Origin: Isoetes taiwanensis
Taxonomy: Eukaryota; Streptophyta; Lycopodiopsida; Isoetales; Isoetaceae
Direction of reading: 5' to 3'
DNA: 64,000 nt
Assembly (NCBI GenBank): GCA_021234155.1
Contig: JAJEKV010000176.1
Location: 826,561 to 890,560, forward strand
Shown here: positions 48,384-58,640 of the stretch, in pieces
Layout of the letters: each line of letters starts with the position of its first letter
Position numbering within the stretch: position 1 is the stretch's first letter
Made by a program: the position numbers and the translations under genes
Notes under the pieces: generated by a model
What the model saw: the letters and a program-made list of their open reading frames with translations, nothing else
What the model was told of the DNA's origin: nothing
Databases searched by the model: none

Positions 48384-50012
48384 GTTTTGTCGTTCGGGCA
48401 GTACAAAGGCTCTGGAATGGAGATTCGACTTCGCCATGTCGTCCGGAATGGCGAAATTACCCCATTGACCAAGTTATATGGTCATTTTTGGCAACGAAAG
48501 AAACACAAACCCTCTACATAGCGGCATTCCATAGCCACCTCCTTGGCTAATTGACTACGAACGTGTTGGACATGAGCTACTTTGGTGCTTCTTGGAGAAG
48601 GGGTGGTCTTCTGCCCACGAAACTTGGTCCCCAGGGTAAAGTCGACATTTTGAGTCCATTGGCAGAGTTAGTTCACAGTTTTGGAGAGGGATAGTTGCCC
48701 GTCTGTGGCCAGGGGCCTTTGGGAGAGGACCTTTGGGGCGAACTGATTCCGGAAGGTTTTAAGGGTCCGTCTTCTGGCATCAACACCCTCCCTCTACGTG
48801 ATGACATTGTGCAAGATCCTGGTCGAATCTGATTAGGATACGGCCTCTGAAATGTAAACCCTCTGTGTTGCTAGGTTATTGAAAGGTTTACGTTATGGAG
48901 GTCAAGTTTTAGTCGGTTGCACTTGGGACATGGTTGAGAAGCTGCAGTTGAAAATATGAAGCAATAGGAACTGATGGAATGGGATTTGGATTTATCTTCC
49001 TCCCAGTGTGGCAATTAGAAATCAAGAGCACCTTTTGCAATAGCAAAATTGTTTGGGAACATTCGGGATGGCCAATAGACCCAAACTCTGTTATTTCAGT
49101 TGCCATGGCTCCGCATGTGTGTTTAGCAAAGGTGCATCTAGCTATCCAAGAAAATGAGCACGTTTTGGCCTCCGAAACATAAACCCTACAATAACCTAGC
49201 AACACACAGGGTTTACATTTTGGAGGCCAAAACGTGGTCGTTTTCTTGGATAGCTAGGTGCACCTTTGCTAAGCACACATGCGGAGCCATGGCAACTGAA
49301 ATAATAGAGTTTGGATCTATTGGCCATCCCAAATGATCCCAAATAATTTTGCTACTGCAAAAGGCGCCCTTGACTTCTAATTGCCACACTGGGAGGAGAA
49401 TAACTCCAAACCCCATTCCATCAGTTCCTATTGCTTCATTTTTTCAATTGCAGCTTCTCCACCATGTCCCAAGTGCAACCGACTAAAACTCGACCCCCAT
49501 AAAGTAAACCCTTCAATAACCTAGCAACACACAGGGTTTATGTTTCGGAGGCTATATCCTAGTCAGATTCGACCAAAATCTTGCACAATGTCATTACATA
49601 GAGGGAGGGTCTTGACGCCAGAAGATGGACCTTTAAAACCTTCCGGAGGCAGTTCGCCCCAAAGGTCCTCTCCCAAAGAACCCTGGCCATGGACGGGCAA
49701 AATTTTCCCAACCCGAACTGTGGAATTGACTATGCCAATGGACTCAAAACGTTGACATTAACCTAGAGACCAAGTTTCATGGGCAGAAGACTGCCCCTTT
49801 TCCAAGAAGCGCCAAAGTAGCTCATGTCCAACATGTTCGTAGTCAATGGTCTAAGAGGTGGCTGCAGAATACTGCCATGTAGAGGGTTCGTATTTTTTTC
49901 GTTGCAAAAAATGACCATATAACTTGGTCCCTAGGGTAATTTCCCCGTTCCGGATGGCATGGCGAAGTCGAATCTCCATTCCGGAGCCTTTGTACTGCCC
50001 GAACGACAAAAC
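48384..50012. repeat. Large palindrome: two arms of about 814 bp around position 49198
   Basis: The left arm begins GTTTTGTCGTTCGGGCAGTA at 48384. The right arm ends with its reverse complement at 50012. Matching blocks pair symmetrically along the full length, with almost no central spacer (axis at ACAATAACCTAGCAACACAC, about 49188-49207). In the aligned segment 48979-49182 against 49416-49213 I count 20 differences in 204 bases, about 90% identity. Elsewhere it is somewhat lower. A motif AAACCCT-N20-AGGGTTT occurs at the axis and again inside each arm (near 48853 and 49508). Confidence 0.95.
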
Positions 50013-50077
50013 GCCTCTACCAAAAATTCCAAAGGTTAGCATATTTCTTGCATGAAGTCCTAGTCATCATGCCCACA

Positions 50078-50147
50078 TGGCATGTTTGAACCACCTTGGC
50101 ATTTTTGAGCCACCTTGGCATGTTGGAGCCTAGGTGGCATGTTGGAG
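50078..50147. repeat. Inverted remnant of the 19-bp minisatellite
   Basis: The reverse complement of this stretch reads as about 3.7 copies of the 19-bp unit: types A (GCCACCTAGGC), B (GCCAAGGTGGC), B-like and D-like (GCCATGTGG). It lies 66 bases outside the right arm of the palindrome, opposite to the main array, which lies about 310 bases outside the left arm. Confidence 0.95.
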
Positions 50148-51775
50148 CTTTATGGGTACTCTAAGCTTTATGCCTCTTCTATGGGTTCTAAAGGCATGCC
50201 TTCAATGTAAGACTAATCTTTTGGAGTTGGTGCCCTAAGCATTATGACGGTTACTGGAAATCATATGCAATTCTTATAGCTTCTACTTATGTGTCTGACA
50301 TGAAGGGCACATGTTAACCCTTGTAAATGTGTGCCCATCATTTTCTAAAACCCTTACTAATAGATTGCTCGACGTCACCGCACATAAGTAGGATGTAATT
50401 GGTCTCATGTTTAATTGGGGTGTGTGTTAATTTGAGTAGTGGTAACAACTTGGTGCATTTTGTCGCAATTTATTACCAATAGGGTGGTGGTGGTGTTGTG
50501 CGCATGCATAGGTGTTATTGTTATTGTTGTGCTCATGCATGTCTGTCATGCGTAGGTGTTACTGTTGTTGTTGTGCTGATGCATGTTTGTCCAGGAGTAT
50601 TTAATACTATTTGGAGTATGCTTTTTATAAATTATGAGGCGTTCACTTGCCTGTGATCTTGGCGATTAATATCCCAGCCATATGCAAATGATGTGAGGAG
50701 TATTACAATAACATCCATAGCATGCTTTTTAAAGGTTATAAGGGGATTCACTTGCTTGCAATGCTACGATTATTATTCCAAGCATGTGCAATTCATGTGA
50801 TTACTATTCGGATAGATGCAAGCATCTGTGAAAATTTTTAAGTAGTGGGCATTAGATCAAACACAAATGTCTTTGTAGGATTTAACAAGATAATAACATG
50901 TGTTCATCTTCTTATAAGACGTTAGTTATTAGCTTGAAATTCTTTAAGTAGGATTCAAAAAATAAGCTCATGTGGGCATTAAATTGAAGGGAAAATTGTC
51001 AAAATACCTCAATATTTTGGGGTATTAATAAAATGCCCCTAATTTTCTTGGAATTGTTAAAATACCCTTCTGCTTCTTTTTATGATGATTTGTGGGACTC
51101 TTTGTCGAGCTATAAACCGTCAGATTTAAATTAGCTATGCTGTAGAATGCGTGCTTCATCACATCCACATGTAGCAATTGTTGAATCTGAACACAGATGA
51201 AGGGTTAGGGTTCAATTTTTCTTTTGATTTGGATGAGCCCATTTATCAGAATTCATCCTGCCATCTCCATTGTAAGTTTCTACTCAATTTTTTACTTTTG
51301 CAATGGCAAATGTGCTAGTTTCTCATAGCCCATGATTCAGTTGAGATATGCTGCATCAAAATAACAAGCAAGTAGAATCCGAAGGAGATGTCCGACAAAT
51401 TGTCTTCTTGGGCATTTTCGTCTACTGTAAACTGCATCCACGTGACTTTCCATGATAAGGACCAATTTCGGCCTTATATGTTGTTCTAGTCAGAGCAACG
51501 CGGGAAGAAGTTGATGAAACTTGATTGACAGGCAAAAAAGAGATGCTTTTAGAGCAAATCTTCAAGAAATGATGTTGATACTAATAAGAATATGGAAGAT
51601 TGGGAAAAAAAATGGCATTGATTATGGAATGTAGTATCTGATTCTGCTGGAGTCGTTAAGTGCACCATGGGTATGAAAAAATTAGGGGCATATTTATAAA
51701 TATCCCAAAAAAATCATAAAAGAAATCATCTTATATAATTTCATAAGAAAGCACGAATCCCATCCAACGGCTTAG
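50148..51775. other. Gene-free stretch with short tandem duplications
   Basis: Two imperfect copies of a unit of about 50 bases with GCATGCATAGGTGTTA and TTGTTGTGCTCATGCATG lie at about 50490-50590. An imperfect duplication of about 120 bases (CATGCTTTTTAAAGGTTAT; GATTCACTTGC) lies at about 50595-50810. No gene is seen. Confidence 0.5.
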
Positions 51776-53083
51776 ATGGTCCAAAACGAACGGTCTGGAT
51801 TGGGATCCAGGGCATATCATCCTATTGGTTGGGCTAAGGAGCGGTTTGTTCTTTGGCCGCCATTGACTTCATATCTTGCTCCAGCTATGGCTATGGCCTT
51901 GCACCTTGCTCCAATTTATGGCGGCGATGGCGCTTACAGCCTATGGCAATGGCAACCTTTGACCGCAGAGGCCGGAAAATGATTAACAAAGAGTGAAGGC
52001 GCTCGCTTTGAATATTTAGTCGGTGGGGGCTCTTCCTCGAATCGTTCCTTTTTTTTTTCCTTTTGATTTTTTCCTCAGATTAATCACAAGATCTTTCTAT
52101 CTATTTTAAACAGGACTTTCTTTGTGTTGAAGTGTCGCACTTTCGGGGCTAGGTAGCGGCTACGGTCGTGCATGTTTCTTCCAGAACAGAGTTCGTGTTT
52201 CTAAAAGGAATTTTTGCTCTTAGGATATAAATCTTTCTCTTCTTTCGGTTTTTGTTGATAATTTACATTGAAGCTTAGATATGAGTAGCAATCGGTTAAA
52301 TCTTTGAAATTCCACGACAGGGCATAAATGTTTTGATCAGATTCTTGCTTACAGTATAGGTCGGTTGCTTACACATGCATGCACAGTGTCCGCCGTTTTT
52401 GCTATATGCATACTTTCCGGCCACATCCGTTATCAATCTTCTACATTCTTATTTTTAGAAGCCCACATGATACAATATAAGTATTTACATCACAACAATT
52501 ATTGATTGTTTGGTTTTATGACAGGCTTGGCCTTGAATCCTCAGTTTTGAACGTGGAAAGAGAGCATGCCTGCTGCACTTATGGGTCAAGGAAGTCCGTC
52601 CAAGATCTCAGAGCCTGATTACAAGGTTCATATTTCGACTAAGCGGGAGAGGAGGAAAAAATGAGAGGAATGTTCGGTACAATCCATTCTATGCTTCCCA
52701 AAGTCTCAAGCAAAGGTATTTTTCTTGAGCAAAACCATAAAACTATGTTTTTGTGCCACAGAAAATGATCTGAACTAGAAACAATATTTTGCTCTTGATT
52801 TTAGTAGCCAAAAACTGAGTTTTCCTCCTTGATTTAGCTAAAAAAATTGTAGCATCTAAATGTAGATTGATTTTTTGGGTTTGAGATACGTTTCCAGGCA
52901 GACAAAATCGACCATAGTTGATGATGCAATCGTGAAAGGCTACCAGGATAGTAACAGTGGTTTTCCATGGTCTTCCAAGTCTTACAAGATCATTCTAGAT
53001 CATTCTACCCGGGGAATGGGTGTTGCCTCTCCTGAAGCCCAGGGACATAGCATTGCATGCTTGAACCATCTACACCAAGAGGT
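51776..53083 (+). pseudogene. Spliced gene-like fragment with a frameshift, product unknown
   Basis: Two exons join convincingly. The first starts after TTTATGACAG at 52525, has an ATG at 52567 and reads MPAALMGQGSPSKISEPDYK then STKRERRK. The second (52899-53083) starts after TTTCCAG, reads QTKSTIVDDAIVKGYQDS and later STRGMGVASPEAQGHSIA, and ends at GAG|GTTTGAT. A run of six A near 52657 shifts the frame. Beyond it the other frame gives NVRYNPFYASQSLKQ, which joins the next exon in phase, so one inserted A explains the break. GC-richer sequence at 51776-52050 may be the promoter/leader exon. I do not recognise the protein. No later exons were found, so it may be a truncated duplicate. Confidence 0.45.
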
Positions 53084-53379
53084 TTGATCAAAGCCGATTA
53101 GCACAGTCAATTGTGCCAACACTGTTTTTAATTTAACCATTAATTCAATTGCTTTGAACCTTAACCATTGGAAGTTTATAATCTAACGTTAAAATTGAGA
53201 TTGCAGTCTATTTGTATGTATAAATGAGAATGGAGATATAACATGGTATATTATGCCTTTTGGACTTGTTTGGGTTCGATTCCCAAAAAGGCTTTCTCTT
53301 TTTACAATAAAATAAAATAGATCAATACAAAATTCATAATATATTAGCTTTTAAATTGTGGTTTATAATATATTTTTTT

Positions 53380-53640
53380 TAATGTGTGCCACGTGTCAAC
53401 ATTTGATTTGCTAAAATACATATTAGAAACAATACCTTGTTTTTCCTACGTGTAATAATAATGCTTTTTTATTTTAAAAGTATGCCACGTGTCCATATTT
53501 GATTAGCTAGAATAATGTTTTTTAATTTAAAAAGTTTGCCACATGTCAATATATCATTAGTTAAACAACCACATTACACACTCACATTTTTTCCACGTGT
53601 TATAATATTACCTTTTATATGTTCTTATTCTAGGAAAACA
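53380..53640. repeat. Degenerate tandem repeat with CCACGTGTC words
   Basis: Three to four diverged copies of a unit of about 70-95 bases contain GCCACGTGTCAACATTTGAT, GCCACGTGTCCATATTTGAT, GCCACATGTCAATATATCAT and a final CCACGTGTTATAATAT. ACGTGTC resembles the plant ABRE core, but repeat origin is the simpler explanation. Confidence 0.65.
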
Positions 53641-56600
53641 ATAGCTAGATTTCAATAACACAAGTAGAAGCCAGAAATAAAAAAAAGCCATGCATGTTTT
53701 TTTTTTTAATTTTATAAAACAACACTTGAAACCATGTGTCCATATTGAGATAAAGAACACTTGAAAACATTATTTTTCTATTTCCTACGTGTTCTTTTCT
53801 TTGTAGTCCTTTATTTCTAGTGTTGTAATTTAGTTTTTCAGGTGTAGTAAAATTAAAACCCATGCGTGCTATTTTAAAGATAAACAACGCATGGTTCCAC
53901 AAAAAACAACAGTGAAGGAAAAAAGTACACGCGTTGACAAAAATTCACAAAAAACTATGGCAATTTTTTCTATCGTGGATTTTTTCTCAGCCAAAAAGAC
54001 CACCGTGGAAAATTTACGCCAAAAACCCTTGTCTCTTTGTGCAAATCCGGATAAACAAAGCCACGTGGACTTTTGGGGCCATTTTGGTGTTGTTTTTGGC
54101 ATAAAACAACACTTCCGTACAACTAAAAAACAACTGTGGACCAAAAATTGGGGTCAGTGTGTATGCCATAAAGCCTTTCTGAGCAGCCTGGCTGCTGGTT
54201 CTATCTCAATTTTCAGTTGATATGAGAAGGCTAAACTGCCCCGTTGTGCAGTGTGCAATTTAACCTAGATTTGAATGACACCTTTCTTGATGATGCCAAG
54301 CAATTCTTTTTCTACATAGAAATTCTTAATGATGCCTTTCTTAAATATAGAAATTCCTTTTTTTGCAAGCGAAATGTATACCCTGATAAGAATCTATCAT
54401 TTTACAAAACAAATATATGAAAGGTGAACTATACAATAAATTGGTTATGCTGAAAATACAAGAGTTACAGTTCCCTTCAACTGCTAGTTATGCTGTTTTA
54501 ATTGAAGCCAAATGCACGAAGATAAAATGGGAAGTGATATCAATCCCATCATTGTATACACAATGCAGCAATATATGTTCTCCATTACCTGCCAATTGCT
54601 GGTCTATATCAATCCCATAATCATTTACATAATGCAGCAATATATCCTTGCCTGCTTCTCGTCTAATCTGTTAGATGAGAGTTGGCTTACGTACGTTACC
54701 TAAAGGTCGAGTGGCCATTGGCACTGGCACACAATTCAAATAGTGCAAGGAGTAGGTGAAGTGTTTTGAATGAATACCATTTTTGTGATTGTGTACCATA
54801 TGACCAGTTCGGCAACATTTTGTACAAGCGTTCTTTAGTTTTGGATAATAGATCCTATATCTATGGCAATCTTCTAGAGATGTAGTTCATCATTCTAGCA
54901 GAAGTTGCAGCTCGTCCCACACAACACACATTGAAGTCATGCCGCCTACAAGATCACTGGTTTCAAAATTCTGCAGATTGCAGATTTAAAGAATAAATTA
55001 ATTGGTCCTAAAGTTTTTAAGTCTCTCTTAAGCTTTTCCTTAATTAGTCTGGTGTCACGCTTAGTTGTAGGCTTCTTCACAAGGACTTCTTAGATTTTCG
55101 CAGGCTAGACAGATGGCTATTAACACATCTAGAGAAGCTAAATTGCCTGAACATCAATCTTTTAAATGCATTAGGGGGCAACTTCTTCCTGACCATGTTT
55201 GATAGTGGATTCGTTTGTAGAGGACTTCATCCTATATCAGTTCTACCCTTGGTTGCTTCTCTTCTAACCAATGTCAGCCATCAAATTATCTTATTGGTTT
55301 GAGATTGAACACATGCCAACAAACATGTTAGTGCCAGAATTTCCAAAACCATCTCAAATACTTTGGGCACTATTGCTAAGGTTCCACATTCTATTGCTAA
55401 GATCCTAGAATCCGTATCGCCATCTCAGCCAACATGGGCATACCTAAGGGAATAACAATAAAGAGTAGAAAGTACGGCTTTAAATTTCCACTAAGGCTAA
55501 TCAAAATGCTTCCCAGTTTGAAAATGGAAGGATTAATGGCGCTAGTCAATTGAAAAGCCAAAGAGCTTAATCTAGAACTGTGGAATATGGAAACTCATGG
55601 CAATAAATGGCGCATTAACAATAAGTGTGAACTTGGGAAGAGGTCACAATTGTGAAGCCCTCTCTCCTAGAAGTATTGAAACAGGTGCCACATCCAAAAA
55701 AAACATGGACCATCTCGGTACGCTGTTACCTCTCTTTTCACATCTAACAACAAGCTACCTCTTCACGTGAGGTCTTCTACACAAAGGGATTTATCTTCTG
55801 AGGGGACTCAACGGCAGGTGGTGCTGCCTAAATATAAATAAGGGCTAGAATTTCGTCAATATTGGCATTACAAAAATAATCTATAAGGAGAAAGGGGGAC
55901 AAAAAAGGTGGTTGTTCCCTTATTTCAGCTGTCTAAATTCTAAACATCTGAAAATGGTTGTTGTCTGAATTCTAAACATCTGAAAATGGTTAACATTTGG
56001 CAAACATGTAGAAAAAAACTGTATATCTCACAAGCAAAGAATACATTAAAAGAAAAAATAGCAAAAAAGAAAAATAAAAGTTCAAAAATATTATGTGCCC
56101 TAAATGATGCAAGAATCTAAAAGATATTCTTCAATATGACCTGCCAAATAATATTCCCAACCAACCATCAAACAAGAATTTACCCCTTTGGGCAACGAAA
56201 AACAACCATTAACAACCAATCCGCAACAACCGCCCACCTCAATCAGCACGAAACCACAAAACAAAGAATATGCATACACATTCTCAGGGCCACTAGAGGG
56301 CAACCCTTCGTGCGCAGCACCTTGTTTTATTATAATTAAATTGTCAATACATAATAGCATGGAATACAAGATTCAAGCACGTTTTGGGTAAAACTTCTTC
56401 TATTTCTGATGTTGCTTGGCCTATTCATCAAAACGATGGCATGGATCCATAGGCCATTCATCAAGTGGCAACTTCACCAACAATAAAGATGCCACTTAGC
56501 GTTCAATCGCGTCTTATGAACTTTACGTTATCTCTCATCTCTCTTTTCGAATTAAGAGATGAGAATGTTAAATCTTCTTGCATTGGAAGAAAAGAATCTC

Positions 56601-57400
56601 TAAGTTGATTGCCATGACAAAGCGTGTTCATGCGCCAACAACCTCTATACGCAAAAATGATGATTGCCATTGTTAAGGGAACTTCAATTGTCTTCTACAT
56701 TTCTTATATTAAATCAATTAGTGTGGTAAAAAATAAAATAATTTTGAAGTGTGCTTTACTCCCAATGTTTGCATCAGAAATATAACACAAAGCCTTCACG
56801 TTGTAGGGTATGGTCGCCATATTCCACGCGCTTAAGAGGCAAATTGGCCCAATGTAGCCGGATTTCACGCGTCTCTCGATCCGTCAACTAATTTGGATAC
56901 CTAATGTTGTATATAACAACTTCTCCAAAGACATGGACACCAAAAAATATTAGGCTAGAAAGTTATGGTGCCTTAAAGTAAGGGGGGTCTAGCATCCATC
57001 ATCGTGCAGCCCCTAACCACACTTCATGGTACTCGAGGCCAGAGTTCGCGGGGGTTATTGCCCCGCAGACGCGCTATAAGTGCCACCTACTGTGCACTTG
57101 AGTGGACCTGCACGACTGACCGTCTCTCACGATCCGGCCACATCCCATTAATATCAGTGGGCCTAGATGCTGTATACGAGTCCTACGACGCCAGCTACTG
57201 ATACGTATGCCGCCAGCTATCGAGGTACCTGCCAACGGTCACCGTTATCCTCCTCCGCCAAAATTCGAGCCGATTTTCCACACTGCAATCCCAAATCTGC
57301 ATCCAAATTGGCCCGAACATTCTCTGCCCCATTCGAAGGAAAGGTAATTTGGCTTTAAAACTCTGATTTTTGGAAATCTGGGACCGCCAGGTACAGGGCA
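53641..57400. other. Gene-poor stretch with small duplications
   Basis: No family recognised. A duplication of about 65 bases lies at 54538-54645 (ATATCAATCCCAT; CAATGCAGCAATATAT), and a 30-base tandem (TCTAAACATCTGAAAATGGT) at about 55932-55990. Plus-strand frames at 53891-54220 and 57004-57201 show no domain. The interval 57000-57400 is GC-richer and may belong to the 5' side of the next fragment. Confidence 0.4.
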
Positions 57401-57419
57401 GGGGCATCATTCCAGTTAC

Positions 57420-57929
57420 TAGTTTAAATTGAGAGCTCGAGCAGCCACTCTTCCATTCTGCTCAAGCTTCCCCGGGCCTCCCCAATCGTTGCAGGTAAGC
57501 GCCCATAGTTTGTTGTGTATTTGGTGTCGAGTCGCCACTGATTTCATGTGTTTTTCATTGCAGCACAGAAGAATCAGCCATGGATCACGCGAGGAGAACC
57601 AGCTATCCTGGGTTGGGTTCTAGGTGGGACGTTGTTAGGGGTGGCATCTCTGATCCTAGCAAGAGGGCTCGGCCTCTTCTGAGTGCTCCGCCCTCGCCTA
57701 CGATACGAGCTCGTCCACTTCGACGACTCCTAACAGTTTCAGGGTTCGGAATTGCTTGGTAACCTCGATCGAGATTACAACAGCCATGGGATCGTCTGTA
57801 AACGTAGAGGTTTCGCCTGAGATCGTGTCCCAGATTGAGTGGGTGAAGTCCGAAATAGATCTCATACATTGCCAGATAGTGGTCACAGATGGAGATCATA
57901 TGCTCTTCCAGAGCCCGGTTGGTTATTGA
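57420..57929 (+). pseudogene. Spliced gene-like fragment with one frameshift, product unknown
   Basis: A GC-rich leader ends at a strong donor (GTTGCAG|GTAAGC near 57493). The acceptor TTTTCATTGCAG lies near 57563 and an ATG follows at 57580. The frame reads MDHARRTSYPGLGSRWDVV then SKRARPLLSAPPS. Near 57698 the natural-looking frame moves and continues as AYDTSSSTSTTPNSFRVRN, then VNVEVSPEIVSQIEWVKSE, and stops after HMLFQSPVGY at 57929. One lost base in the CCCTCGCC run would explain it. Total length would be about 116 residues. No domain recognised. It could be a real small gene hit by one mutation, or a relic. Confidence 0.4.
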
Positions 57930-58355
57930 GCTGCAGCCCCTTTGTACAGAAAGCCCCTTTGGGCGATCCCCCCTCTCCTTCCTTTTGGTTTATGTTGTCT
58001 GTTGGTCACCATGCCACAAGTGATACAGCCTCTTGGGCTTATTTTGTGAAGCCTCAGGGCATCTGATTACTTGCCTTGATCTTCTGATTACTGTTGGTTG
58101 TGTTGATTACTTAAGCTATTTGTGTGGATGACAATAATTCTGTCAGGTCCATGCCCCGTATTGGTAAAGGATTAGGAAATCAGTTGCAAACAATAAAATT
58201 ATGTACAATGAGTTCACTCCATTTAGTGTCTTGTCAACACCTTAATTGTCTTGGGTTTCATCCGAATCTTCAGATATCTGTGCATATTGTCTGTTAAGAG
58301 CAGAGCCAAATAAGATGTAAATTTAAAATCAAGAATGCTAGGTGAACGAGCATAC
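57930..58355. other. Short intergenic stretch
   Basis: No gene or repeat recognised. The minus-strand intron that follows the donor at 58355 would lie here. Confidence 0.4.
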
Positions 58356-58640
58356 CTGACTACCAGCGGGTGTAGCTATGAATGAGGTCCCCTCCCCAAA
58401 CCTTGGAGTTGGCTGGGTTTCACGAGCCATCTCAGCCCTCCATATTCTTGCAAACCCAACATCCATGCCCCTTGCACGACTAATAATTACAGGGCCCACC
58501 CCAATTTCCACCATCTCCCCGATAATCATTGCCTTGTCTATTGCAACATCTTGGTCATGTTGGGGTCCTGAATTGGCTGCAGGATAGTTCACCCATCCTT
58601 GTGTATCCAGTCTTAATGAGTTGCCATGGCCAATGTCAGC

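Noticed and set aside
48979-49416. A 67-codon frame conserved in both arms of the palindrome (48979-49182 plus, 49416-49213 minus), hinting at a protein under selection
   Set aside because: My codon-by-codon comparison gives 6 synonymous and 13 non-synonymous codon changes, about what neutral drift predicts.
53268-53293. tRNA-like T arm with the B-box word GGTTCGATTCC
   Set aside because: No matching acceptor stem or A box at the right distance upstream.
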